In this document: positions 1-7,295 of the stretch, one piece after another | Position numbering within the stretch: the stretch's first letter is position 1 | Layout of the letters: the number at the start of each line of letters is the position of its first letter | Assembly (NCBI GenBank): GCA_910586875.1 | Contig: CAJUJI010000027.1 | Location: forward strand, 1 to 22,804 | Source: an uncultured Anaerotruncus sp. | GTDB taxonomy: Bacteria > Bacillota > Clostridia > Oscillospirales > Ruminococcaceae | Direction: 5' to 3' | Length of the DNA: 22,804 bases | The notes under the pieces: generated by a model | What the model saw: the letters and a program-made list of their open reading frames with translations, nothing else | Databases searched by the model: none | Told to the model about the DNA's origin: nothing | Made by a program: the position numbers and the translations under genes

Positions 1-41
1 ATTTAAAAGTTGTTTGTATCTTAAATTTGGAATATAATACG

Positions 42-80
42 AAAAACCTCAGATTGCGACAAGCGCTATCTGAGGTTTTT
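42..80. terminator. Bidirectional intrinsic terminator
   Basis: A 13-bp inverted repeat (AAAAACCTCAGAT at 42-54, ATCTGAGGTTTTT at 68-80) encloses a T-T mismatch and a second GCG/CGC stem with a 5-nt loop. The stem ends in T-runs on both strands. It can therefore end minus-strand transcripts from dusB-trmB and plus-strand transcripts entering from the left. Confidence 0.85.
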
Positions 81-86
81 ATGAAA

Positions 87-230
87 TCACACCAAATCCA
101 AAACAATTGTTAGTGATTGGGCATCATTAAACAAAAAAACAGGTGCAGCGCCAACCGATGAGATTAACACTGCGCCTATAGAAAATATTGCGGCGCTTAG
201 GCCAAAGCAAAAGGCGGTGATGCGTTGCCA
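87..230 (-). other. Hydrophobic open-frame fragment without a start (possible gene remnant)
   Basis: Between the terminator and trmB there is no convincing gene. One minus-strand frame is open for 47 codons, ending in TGA at 87-89. It reads as a hydrophobic, membrane-segment-like peptide (for example AAIFSIGAVLISSVGAAPVF) followed by FNDAQSLTIVLDLV. An in-frame TAA lies just upstream, with no ATG; the only possible start is an internal GTG. No ribosome binding site is evident. It may be the tail of a decayed membrane protein or a chance frame. Confidence 0.2.
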
Positions 231-252
231 AAATTAAATTCAGGGTTTGATC

Positions 253-891
253 TTATTTTTTTGCACGGATGGCATAAATTGGTTGTCCCAAATTGGAGAA
301 ATAGGTTTCATATTCGGTCATGATATTTTCAGTGGCATATTCACTGTGGTGCAGATCCTGCGTTTTGAAATAGGCGGGCATCACAGCGGCAAACTCGGCG
401 GTGGAAAAATGGTAGAGCATGTAATTGTCGGTTTTGAAATGCAGCTCGCCGCCGGGTTTCAGCAGCTCCTGATACAATTGCAGCCGAACACGGTAGGTCA
501 AGCGGCGGCGGTACTGGCGGCGTTTGTGCCAGGGGTCGCAGAAATTGATATAAATTTGGTCGAGCTGTTCCGGCTCAAACAGCTCGGAAAGCTTTTCCGC
601 ATCCTCCAATAGAAACCGGACATTATCCAGCCCATCAGCCAGCACATGCTCGGTGGCGATAACCGCGACATTCGGCTCCCGCTCCATTGCGATAAAATTG
701 ATGTCAGGGTGCCTGGCGGCAAGTTGCCGGATAAATTGGCCCTTGCCACAGCCAATTTCCAGATGCAGCGGCGCCATGGGATCAGGAAATTCCTGCATAA
801 GCTGGCCTTTTTTGGAGAGCGGTTCCTGGAAAATGATCGGGGAGCAGGCCGCTAAACGCGGAACAAGATTGGTTTTTTTACGTGGTCTCAT
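253..891 (-). CDS. trmB: tRNA (guanine-N7-)-methyltransferase TrmB
   Basis: The 212-residue protein is predicted to methylate N7 of G46 in the variable loop of tRNAs using S-adenosylmethionine, in the cytoplasm. The SAM-binding motif I is EIGCGKGQFI (residues 45-54). The family signature NFCDPWHKRRQYRRRLT (about 116-132) carries the conserved Asp119. A late FKTDN motif sits at 152-156. The length is normal for bacterial TrmB, and the basic N-terminus (MRPRKKTN) is typical. The ATG overlaps the dusB stop as ATGA, so the two genes are probably translationally coupled in one tRNA-modification operon. The bidirectional hairpin at 42-80 is the likely end of the transcript. The family assignment is secure; activity is inferred from the motifs. 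Confidence 0.95.
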   Translation of the reverse strand: MRPRKKTNLVPRLAACSPIIFQEPLSKKGQLMQEFPDPMAPLHLEIGCGKGQFIRQLAARHPDINFIAMEREPNVAVIATEHVLADGLDNVRFLLEDAEKLSELFEPEQLDQIYINFCDPWHKRRQYRRRLTYRVRLQLYQELLKPGGELHFKTDNYMLYHFSTAEFAAVMPAYFKTQDLHHSEYATENIMTEYETYFSNLGQPIYAIRAKK

Positions 892-1883
892 AAAAACGCT
901 CCTTCTTCATGGGTGGTTTTCGGATTTGCGTCAAGGACCGCCTGCGCAAGCCGCTGCGCGTCCGCATAGGTTTTTAGCGCACCGCTCTGCTTGCGGAAGG
1001 CCGCCGCACCGCGGATGCCCTTCATATACCAGGCTGCGTGCTTGCGTGCCTCACGCATACCGCCGGACTCCCCTTTGGTTTCACAGATCAGCCGGATATG
1101 ACGCAGCATAATTTCCATCCGCTGGGCAAGTGGCGGATCGGGTAAAAGCTCTCCGCGGGTGAGATAAGCGTCGGTCTGCTGGAAAATCCAGGGGCTGCCT
1201 AACGCACCGCGCCCGATCATCACCAAATCGCAGCCTGTATATTGGTACATATGGGAAATCGAGGCGAGGTCCACGCAGTCTCCGTTTCCAATGACAGGGA
1301 TCGAAACCGCCTGCTTTACCGCCGCAATAATGTCCAAATCGACTGGTGGGGCATAATATTGCTGGCGGGTGCGCCCGTGTACAGTGAGGGCAGCCGCGCC
1401 GCTCTGCTCCATACAGCGAGCGAACTCGACAGCATTGACCGATTGCTCGTCCCAGCCCTTGCGGAATTTGACCGTCACAGGCAATGGAACCGCCCGAACG
1501 ACCGCCTCGGTAATGCGGGCAGCAAGTGCAGGATTTTTCATCAGAGCGCTACCACCGCCGTTTCCGGCGACCTTTGGCGCGGGGCAGCCCATGTTGAGGT
1601 CGATGACATCCGGCTGATACGCAAGCGCTTTGCGAGCGGCCTTTGCGACAATTTCCGGTTCATCGCCAAATAATTGAATCGCAATGGGATGTTCGCTGTC
1701 GGCGGACTGCAATAGCTCAGCTGTTTTGCGGTCGGAATAGTGCATCCCTTTGGCACTGGCCATCTCTCCCACCAAATAACAGGCGCCAAAGCTTTTGCAG
1801 ATTTGGCGAAAGGCGCTGTCGGCAACGCCTGCCATCGGTGCAAGCGCTGCGGTGCGCGGCAGTTCAATTGTTCCTATCTTCAT
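888..1883 (-). CDS. dusB: tRNA-dihydrouridine synthase (DusB family)
   Basis: This is an FMN-dependent reductase that converts selected uridines of tRNA to dihydrouridine with NADPH. The 331-residue protein starts with the usual beta-strand and ALAPMAGVAD motif (14-22). It has the signature LNMGCPAPKV with the catalytic Cys100, followed by GNGGGSALM. GRTR and the flavin phosphate-binding GNGD motif lie further on, and the C-terminal helical tRNA-binding part carries ARKHAAWYMKG. The ATG is preceded by AGGAG on the minus strand. It is first in a two-gene operon with trmB (4-nt overlap), behind the promoter at 1933-1961. The DusB assignment over other Dus subgroups rests on overall resemblance and is slightly less certain than the family. 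Confidence 0.94.
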   Translation of the reverse strand: MKIGTIELPRTAALAPMAGVADSAFRQICKSFGACYLVGEMASAKGMHYSDRKTAELLQSADSEHPIAIQLFGDEPEIVAKAARKALAYQPDVIDLNMGCPAPKVAGNGGGSALMKNPALAARITEAVVRAVPLPVTVKFRKGWDEQSVNAVEFARCMEQSGAAALTVHGRTRQQYYAPPVDLDIIAAVKQAVSIPVIGNGDCVDLASISHMYQYTGCDLVMIGRGALGSPWIFQQTDAYLTRGELLPDPPLAQRMEIMLRHIRLICETKGESGGMREARKHAAWYMKGIRGAAAFRKQSGALKTYADAQRLAQAVLDANPKTTHEEGAFL

Positions 1884-1932
1884 AAAATGCTCCTGTTTTT
1901 GAAATCAGAAATATTTTTGCGGTTTAGACTAT

Positions 1933-1961
1933 ATAGTAGCAGAAATTTACAGATTGGGCAA
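1933..1961 (-). promoter_or_regulatory. Sigma-A promoter of dusB-trmB
   Basis: Read on the minus strand, a -35 TTGCCC (1956-1961) is separated by exactly 17 nt from a -10 TACTAT (1933-1938), about 50 nt upstream of the dusB ATG. The match to the sigma-A consensus and the spacing are good. No operator-like palindrome is seen in it. Confidence 0.65.
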
Positions 1962-1977
1962 TATTCCAACGCTTTTT

Positions 1978-2292
1978 TGTGCTATAATAAGCACAGAACA
2001 AACAGCAAAGCTGTTTGGAGCCGCACGGAATGCGGCTTTGCGGTGTAAAACACCGCGCTGTGCTTGTTACACCATAGCCTAAATCGGCTTTGCCGATTTA
2101 TATGCCGCAAAGCGGCATATACAAGACCAAAGGACTTGTAGCTATGGTATAATGTCCGCAAAGCGGCCATTATACCGATTATTCAAATGGCATTCGCCTC
2201 GCCGCAAAGCGGCAACCGGCGAAATTGCCAATTATACCATTCCGCTCTGCTTCATGGTATAATAAACACAGTTCAAACAGCAGCCTGTTTGA
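1978..2292. repeat. Dense hairpin array with similar ends (MITE-like intergenic repeat)
   Basis: About 315 nt are almost wholly built of inverted repeats, many with a 3-nt AAA or TTT loop. They include CAAACAGC/GCTGTTTG (1999-2017), AGCCGCA/TGCGGCT (2019-2037), GCGGTG/CACCGC (2040-2056), TAAATCGGC/GCCGATTTA (2080-2100), TATGCCGC/GCGGCATA (2101-2119), GGTATAATG..CCGC/GCGG..CATTATACC (2146-2176), a nested stem at 2188-2230, ATTATACCAT/ATGGTATAAT (2231-2263) and TCAAACAG/CTGTTTGA (2273-2292). The first 40 nt (1981-2020) and last 40 nt (2256-2295) align well with each other in direct orientation. No credible protein is encoded. It separates the divergently transcribed dusB-trmB and GNAT-polA units. 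The direct-repeat ends suggest a non-autonomous element or a genome-wide repeat family. Confidence 0.8.
2255..2263 (+). promoter_or_regulatory. Extended -10 promoter element for GNAT-polA
   Basis: TGGTATAAT is a perfect extended -10 (TGN plus TATAAT), 83 nt before the acetyltransferase ATG. No good -35 lies 16-18 nt upstream. The site is the right arm of a palindrome whose left arm offers the same sequence on the minus strand. Assignment as the operon promoter is inferred. Confidence 0.4.
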
Positions 2293-2345
2293 GAGGGTAA
2301 TTTTATGCGGTGCTGTGGTGGAAAACATGGAAGGGACAGGATAAA

Positions 2346-2810
2346 ATGCGAATTGATCTTGCAGCGGTAGGGGATTTAAAGGCGATCCAACGGCTATACA
2401 GACAGCTGTACGCATTCACCGCGCAGTTGCAGCCGGAATTTTATCAGGATGCGCCCCAGGAAGAGGCGTTTTTGAAGCAGGTGCTCGCGGATCCAAACAG
2501 CGCGTTTTTGGTGGCGCGGGACGGCGCGCAGGTGGTGGGCTTTGCGCTGGTGCAGGAGCAGGAGACGCTGCGTTATCCCTGTATCGTCCGGCGGCGCATG
2601 GCGCACCTGATGGATCTTTGTGTACAGGAGGACCGGCGCGGGCAGGGTGTGGGTAAAATGCTGCTACAGGTTGCAAGCGGTTGGGCAAGTGCACGCGGCT
2701 GCGATGGAATCGAGCTGGCGGTTTTAGCGGAAAATCAGGCGGCGCGCCGGCTTTATCAGGCGCATGGTTACCGCGAACGGATGTTGACGCTCTATCAGCC
2801 GCTGAAATGA
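2346..2810 (+). CDS. GNAT family N-acetyltransferase
   Basis: The 154-residue protein has the GNAT fold signatures. Motif A reads LMDLCVQEDRRGQGVG, with the acetyl-CoA pyrophosphate-binding RRGQGVG at residues 97-103. Motif B reads AENQAARRLYQAHGY (about 128-142). It probably transfers an acetyl group from acetyl-CoA to an unidentified amine on a small molecule or protein. I chose the ATG at 2346 because it gives the usual N-terminus (RIDLAAVGDLKAIQRLY) and is preceded by a purine-rich AGG; an in-frame ATG at 2310 would add 12 unlikely residues. The stop lies 41 nt before polA, so the two are probably co-transcribed from the end of the hairpin array. The substrate cannot be told from sequence. 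Confidence 0.88.
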   Translation: MRIDLAAVGDLKAIQRLYRQLYAFTAQLQPEFYQDAPQEEAFLKQVLADPNSAFLVARDGAQVVGFALVQEQETLRYPCIVRRRMAHLMDLCVQEDRRGQGVGKMLLQVASGWASARGCDGIELAVLAENQAARRLYQAHGYRERMLTLYQPLK

Positions 2811-2851
2811 TATAGATTTGCCGGCAGCAATCAGCTAGAAAGGATGGTTTT

Positions 2852-5503
2852 ATGAAGGTTCTTGTAATAGACGGCAACAGTATTTTGAATCGTGCTTACT
2901 ATGGCATCAAGGCGATGACCACCAAAAGCGGGGAATTCACCAATGGAATTTTCGGCTTTTTGAGCATCCTACAGCGGATGCTGGACGAGGTGAAGCCGGA
3001 TGCAGTCGCCTGCGCGTTCGATTTGCCTGCGCCGACCTTTCGCCATAAATTATATGACGGCTACAAGGCGCAGCGCAAGGGGATGCCAGATGAGCTGGCC
3101 TCTCAGCTTGAGCCGCTCAAGCAGCTCTTAAAGGCACTGGGGTTCCAGATCGTTGCGTGTGAAGGCTACGAGGCGGATGACGTTTTAGGAACATTGGCGG
3201 CGGCCTGCACCCAAAACCAAGACGATTGCGTGCTTGCAACAGGGGACAGAGACAGCCTCCAGCTGGTGGGAGAATATGTTTCGGTGCGCTTGGCGACCAC
3301 CAAAATGGGACAGGCCATTTCCACCCTTTACGATGAAGCGGCGATTCAAGAAAAATACGGCGTTACACCAAAAGAGCTGATCGAGGTCAAGGCGCTGATG
3401 GGGGACGCATCCGACAATATTCCAGGCGTTGCAGGGGTGGGAGAAAAAACGGCGCTGGCGCTGATTGCGCAGTATCACAGCATCGAGCAGATTTATCAGC
3501 AGCTAGAGCAGCTGGACATCAAGCCAGGGGTGCGCAAACGATTGACAGAGGGGCAGCAGAGCGCATATATGAGCCGCAAGCTGGCGGAGATTTGCTGCAA
3601 TGCGCCGGTTGACACCGATCTGGCACATTATAAGCGACAGGAGATCGACCACGCAACAGCAGCGGGATTGTTTGCGCGGTTGGAGATGTTCACCATGCTA
3701 AACCGCTGGGGCATTGACCCCAATGTACGGCCGAAGAAAACAACCCAGGAGCAACAGCAGCGGGTTTATAAGGTAGAGGTGAACCCAGCGGATTTTGCTG
3801 CGCGGCTGGCGGCAGCGGAATATGCGGATGTAGCGATTGATTTGGAGGAAGCCCACACAGCCGCGGTGCAGGAGGATGGCCAGCTGTTTTTGCTGGGCGC
3901 AAAGGCGTTGCCGCAGGGATTTGAAGGGCAGCGCGCGGCGGTTTTGCTGGGGGAGAGGCTGCTGCTGGTGAATGGCGCGGAACAGCTTGCGCTGCTGCTG
4001 CGCAACAGTGCCAAGCTGCGCATTTGGGGCAGTAAGCCGCTTTATAAATATTCGTATCAAATAAAAGAGAATATACAAAATGTAAAGTTTGATGGGGAGC
4101 TAGCCGCCTATCTGCTCAGCCCAACCAGCGCCAATTATGATGTACACCAGTTGGCGGCGCAGTACTCGCTGGAACCGGCGGCCTTCCAGGGAGAGGTTCC
4201 GGAGGCGTTTGGAACGCTCGCAAATCAGGTCGGCATTTTACCGCCGCTGCTCGATCAGCTGTTGCAGGAGATTGACAAAAACAACCAGCAAAAATTGTTG
4301 TATGAAATAGAGATGCCGCTGGCGCGGGTGTTGGCGGTGATGGAATGCGAGGGCTTTACGCTGGACAGTGCAGCGCTCGCGAACTATGGAAAGGAGCTCG
4401 ACAACCGCATTGGCGAGTTGGAGGAGGGAATTTACACACTCGCGGGCAGAAAGTTTAATATCAACTCCCCACGTCAGTTGGGCGAGGTGTTGTTTGTAGA
4501 TTTGGAGCTGCCTGCAAAGAAGAAAACCAAAACCGGCTACTCCACCAATGCCGATGTGCTGGATTCCCTGCGGGGACAGCATCCCATCATTGACTTAATT
4601 TTGGAGTACCGCAAGCTTTCAAAATTGAAATCCACCTATGTGGACGGACTGCTCAAGGTGGTGGATTCGGATGGGCGGGTGCGCTCCACCTTCCAGCAGA
4701 CCGAGACCCGCACCGGCCGTATCAGCTCAACCGAGCCGAATTTGCAGAACATTCCGGTGCGCACGCCGGAAGGCAGCAAGCTGCGCCGCTTTTTCAAGGC
4801 GCGCGAGGGCTGGAAGCTGATTGATGCGGACTATTCCCAGATTGAACTGCGGGTGCTGGCGGATATTGCAAAGGACGAGCGGATGATCGAGGCGTTCCGG
4901 AATGGAGAGGACATTCACACCAAAACAGCAGCACAGGTGTTGGGATTGACCGAGCTGGAGGTGACGCCGCAGATGCGCTCGCGCGCGAAGGCGGTCAACT
5001 TTGGAATTGTGTATGGGATCGGCGCTTTTTCGCTCTCGCAGGACATCGGGGTAAGCGTATCGGAGGCGGACGAGTATATCAAAAATTATTTGAAAACCTA
5101 TGCTGGTGTAAAGAGCTATATGGATCAGACCATTCAGTTTGCGCGGGAGAACGGATATGTAAAAACGCTGTTTGGACGGCGCAGATATCTGCCGGAGCTG
5201 ACCGCCTCGAACAAGGTCACACAGGCGTTTGGGGAACGGGTGGCAATGAATACTCCAATTCAGGGGACCGCTGCGGACATCATCAAAATTGCGATGGTGC
5301 GGGTATTTGAGCGGCTGCGCAAGGAAGGACTGCGCGCGAAGCTGATCTTACAGGTGCACGATGAGCTGCTGGTAGAGGCGCCGGAGGAGGAAATTACGCT
5401 GGCGACGCTGATTCTCAGGGAGGAGATGGAGAACGCCATACAGCTAAAGGTGCCGTTGGTCGCGGATGCGAATGTAGGAGAAAACTGGTTGGCAGCGAAA
5501 TAA
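2852..5503 (+). CDS. polA: DNA polymerase I with 5'-3' exonuclease, proofreading domain degenerate
   Basis: The 883-residue protein acts in Okazaki-fragment maturation and repair synthesis. Residues 1 to about 290 form the 5'-3' exonuclease, with VIDGNS, YEADDVLG, ATGDRDSLQLV and GDASDNIPGV. About 300-470 is a 3'-5' exonuclease-like domain. It keeps the first Asp-x-Glu (D330, E332), but the following GSKPLYKYSY region lacks the usual second-motif Asp, and I see no third-motif Tyr-x3-Asp. Proofreading is therefore probably absent, as in Bacillus and Taq enzymes. The polymerase domain (about 510-883) has motif A DYSQIELR (D660), motif B R709-K713-F717-Y721 and motif C VHDE (H836-E838). The start follows AAAGGA at good spacing. 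rimI and tsaD follow on the same strand. Confidence 0.97.
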   Translation: MKVLVIDGNSILNRAYYGIKAMTTKSGEFTNGIFGFLSILQRMLDEVKPDAVACAFDLPAPTFRHKLYDGYKAQRKGMPDELASQLEPLKQLLKALGFQIVACEGYEADDVLGTLAAACTQNQDDCVLATGDRDSLQLVGEYVSVRLATTKMGQAISTLYDEAAIQEKYGVTPKELIEVKALMGDASDNIPGVAGVGEKTALALIAQYHSIEQIYQQLEQLDIKPGVRKRLTEGQQSAYMSRKLAEICCNAPVDTDLAHYKRQEIDHATAAGLFARLEMFTMLNRWGIDPNVRPKKTTQEQQQRVYKVEVNPADFAARLAAAEYADVAIDLEEAHTAAVQEDGQLFLLGAKALPQGFEGQRAAVLLGERLLLVNGAEQLALLLRNSAKLRIWGSKPLYKYSYQIKENIQNVKFDGELAAYLLSPTSANYDVHQLAAQYSLEPAAFQGEVPEAFGTLANQVGILPPLLDQLLQEIDKNNQQKLLYEIEMPLARVLAVMECEGFTLDSAALANYGKELDNRIGELEEGIYTLAGRKFNINSPRQLGEVLFVDLELPAKKKTKTGYSTNADVLDSLRGQHPIIDLILEYRKLSKLKSTYVDGLLKVVDSDGRVRSTFQQTETRTGRISSTEPNLQNIPVRTPEGSKLRRFFKAREGWKLIDADYSQIELRVLADIAKDERMIEAFRNGEDIHTKTAAQVLGLTELEVTPQMRSRAKAVNFGIVYGIGAFSLSQDIGVSVSEADEYIKNYLKTYAGVKSYMDQTIQFARENGYVKTLFGRRRYLPELTASNKVTQAFGERVAMNTPIQGTAADIIKIAMVRVFERLRKEGLRAKLILQVHDELLVEAPEEEITLATLILREEMENAIQLKVPLVADANVGENWLAAK

Positions 5504-5601
5504 AGGCGGGCTGCTGCGCTTCACATAGCGGATTTGTTCGCCGGCTGTGTGCAGACGTAAACGGCAAAAAGCACCGGCGCTGCCAGATAGGGAGGAATCA
5601 A

Positions 5602-6033
5602 ATGGACATCAGGCCGATGGTTGCATCGGATATTCCGGCGGTGGCCGCATTGGAACGCGCCTGCTTTTCCCAGCCGTGGAGCGAGCGGGTTTTGGAAGGG
5701 GAGATGAAAAATCCGAACAGTATCTTTTTTGTGGCGGAACAAACAGAGCTGGTTGGCTATATCGGGATGCAGCATATTTTGGATGAGGGCTATCTTGCAA
5801 ATGTGGCGGTTGACAGCGCATATCGCCGCAGTGGTGTTGGCGCGGCGCTTTTACAGCGGCTGCTGGCGTTTGCACAGCAGGAAAAGCTCGCGTTCATAAC
5901 GCTTGAGGTGCGCCAGAGCAACCAGCCTGCAATCCGTTTTTATCAAAAATATGGATTTGAAGTGGTGGGCAGGCGCAGAAACTTTTATGAGAGTCCGACA
6001 GAGGACGCGCTGCTGATGACAAAATTCCTTTGA
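5602..6033 (+). CDS. rimI: Ribosomal protein S18-alanine N-acetyltransferase RimI
   Basis: This GNAT enzyme of 143 residues is predicted to acetylate the N-terminal alanine of ribosomal protein S18. The acetyl-CoA loop is RRSGVG (75-80), and LEVRQSNQPAIRFYQKYGF (101-119) carries Glu102 and Tyr114, which correspond to the catalytic pair known in RimI. The ending RRRNFYESPTEDALLM is the characteristic RimI substrate-site tail. A GGGAGG ribosome binding site lies before the ATG. It sits 98 nt after polA and 15 nt before tsaD; rimI-tsaD linkage is common in Firmicutes, which supports RimI over a generic GNAT. The tsaB and tsaE partners that often accompany this pair are not in the window. Confidence 0.92.
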   Translation: MDIRPMVASDIPAVAALERACFSQPWSERVLEGEMKNPNSIFFVAEQTELVGYIGMQHILDEGYLANVAVDSAYRRSGVGAALLQRLLAFAQQEKLAFITLEVRQSNQPAIRFYQKYGFEVVGRRRNFYESPTEDALLMTKFL

Positions 6034-6048
6034 TGGAGGGCGGTTACG

Positions 6049-7065
6049 ATGAGGATATTAGCAATTGAAAGCTCTTGTGATGAAACAGCGGCGGCGGTTG
6101 TGGAGGATGGCCGGCGGGTGCTTTCCTCGGTGATCAATTCCCAGGTGGCAGAGCATCGCAAGTATGGCGGCGTGGTGCCGGAGATTGCCTCCAGGCGTCA
6201 TGCAGAAAATATTGTGCAGGTGGTGCAGGAGGCGTTGGAGCAATCCGGCGGTACGCTGGCGCAGATGGATAAAATTGCGGTTACAGCGGCGCCGGGCCTG
6301 ATCGGGGCACTCCTGGTAGGCGTCAACTATGCGAAGGGGCTGGCGATGGCGGCGGAGAAGCCACTGATACCGGTACATCATATCCGCGGACATATCGCGG
6401 CGAACTACCTGGTGCATCCAAATTTAAAGCCGCCGTTTTTGTGTTTGGTTGTTTCGGGCGGACACAGCCATATTGTCGAGGTGCGGGACTACACCGATTT
6501 TCGCATCATTGGCAGAACGCGTGACGATGCTGCGGGAGAAGCCTTTGACAAATGCGCGCGTGCGATGGGATTTCCGTATCCGGGTGGCGTTTACATCGAT
6601 CAGGCGGCGGCTGTGGGAGACGATAAAAAATATAAGCTTCCCAAGCCGCGGGTGGAGGGTGCGCCGTATGATTTCAGCTTTTCGGGGCTGAAAACCGCGG
6701 TGATTAACCTGCTGCATAATGCTGCCCAGAAGGGGGACACTGTGGATACCAATGCTTTGGCAGCCTGTTTCCAGCGCACCATTTGCGAAAATTTAACCGA
6801 GCATCTGGAACAGGCGGCAAAGGCGCTGGGGTATCAGACCATTGTAGCAGCAGGCGGCGTATGTGCAAACAGCGGGCTGCGCTGCCGGCTGGAACAGCTT
6901 TGCAGCCGGTATGGTTGGGCGCTTTTTATGCCGACGCTTGCGCTGTGTGGGGATAATGCAGCGATGATCGGTGCACAGGCGTATTATGAACAGCTGCAAT
7001 ATCCGGCGGCAGGATGGGATCTGAATGCCGCCGCGTCGATGGCGATTGATGCGGCATATTGCTGA
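6049..7065 (+). CDS. tsaD: tRNA N6-adenosine threonylcarbamoyltransferase TsaD
   Basis: TsaD (Kae1/YgjD family) transfers the threonylcarbamoyl group to A37 of ANN-decoding tRNAs, working with TsaB and TsaE. The 338-residue protein begins with the ASKHA signature ILAIESSCDETAAAVV. It has VVPEIASRRHAENI and the metal-binding HxxxH (His111, His115). VSGGHSHIVEV and DDAAGEAFDKCARAMGFPYPGG follow, and Asp302 in GDNAAMIG completes the metal site. A GGAGGG precedes the ATG. Length and motifs match the family. It appears to end the GNAT-polA-rimI-tsaD run. No clear terminator follows, only a 7-bp hairpin (7098-7123) without a T-run. Confidence 0.97.
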   Translation: MRILAIESSCDETAAAVVEDGRRVLSSVINSQVAEHRKYGGVVPEIASRRHAENIVQVVQEALEQSGGTLAQMDKIAVTAAPGLIGALLVGVNYAKGLAMAAEKPLIPVHHIRGHIAANYLVHPNLKPPFLCLVVSGGHSHIVEVRDYTDFRIIGRTRDDAAGEAFDKCARAMGFPYPGGVYIDQAAAVGDDKKYKLPKPRVEGAPYDFSFSGLKTAVINLLHNAAQKGDTVDTNALAACFQRTICENLTEHLEQAAKALGYQTIVAAGGVCANSGLRCRLEQLCSRYGWALFMPTLALCGDNAAMIGAQAYYEQLQYPAAGWDLNAAASMAIDAAYC

Positions 7066-7097
7066 TGGCGGTGTGCCGAAAATAAAAATAACGGCTG

Positions 7098-7123
7098 CGA
7101 AAAGGGCGGGCGAAAACTTTTCG
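7098..7123. repeat. Small hairpin with a 17-nt sequence repeated near aroK
   Basis: CGAAAAG (7098-7104) pairs with CTTTTCG (7117-7123). The enclosed GGCGGGCGAAAACTTTT (7105-7121) recurs exactly at 10699-10715, at the edge of the hairpin array upstream of aroK. It is probably the stub of the same intergenic repeat family. Confidence 0.5.
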
Positions 7124-7152
7124 GATATAGCCGGATATGCTGAAAAAACCAC

Positions 7153-7181
7153 TTGCAATTTGCAGGTGAATCTTTTATAAT
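7153..7181 (+). promoter_or_regulatory. Strong sigma-A promoter of pckG
   Basis: TTGCAA (7153-7158) and a perfect TATAAT (7176-7181) are separated by 17 nt. Transcription would start near 7188, giving a leader of about 107 nt before the pckG ATG. Confidence 0.85.
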
Positions 7182-7191
7182 GATATTTGTG

Positions 7192-7243
7192 GGAAATTTG
7201 GGTTTGCTCCCTTTTTATGGGGGGATATTATCCCATAATTTCC
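7192..7243 (+). promoter_or_regulatory. Structured leader of pckG
   Basis: Within the predicted 5' untranslated region, GGAAATT (7192-7198) can pair with AATTTCC (7237-7243). They enclose a short palindrome, GGGATATTATCCC (7222-7234), which can compete with a CCC/GGG pairing nearby. A T-run (7259-7264) follows some 15 nt later. It could be an operator palindrome, an attenuator or a stabilising stem. It matches no riboswitch class I recognise. Confidence 0.35.
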
Positions 7244-7295
7244 GATTTGCAGCCTCGTTTTTTGTTGGATTTCAATTATAATAGGAGGATCGGTT

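Noticed and set aside
2071..2148. tRNA or tmRNA gene suggested by the cloverleaf
   Set aside because: No T-loop or D-loop consensus, loops are only 3 nt, and there is no acceptor-stem or CCA logic.
1982..2415. Minus-strand frames of 62 and 78 codons over the hairpin array
   Set aside because: They read through inverted repeats. The peptides have no domain character, and hypothetical proteins called on such repeats are a common annotation artefact.
5504..5601. A small gene such as coaE remnant between polA and rimI
   Set aside because: No frame of the 98-nt gap shows a coherent domain; only the rimI ribosome binding site is recognisable.
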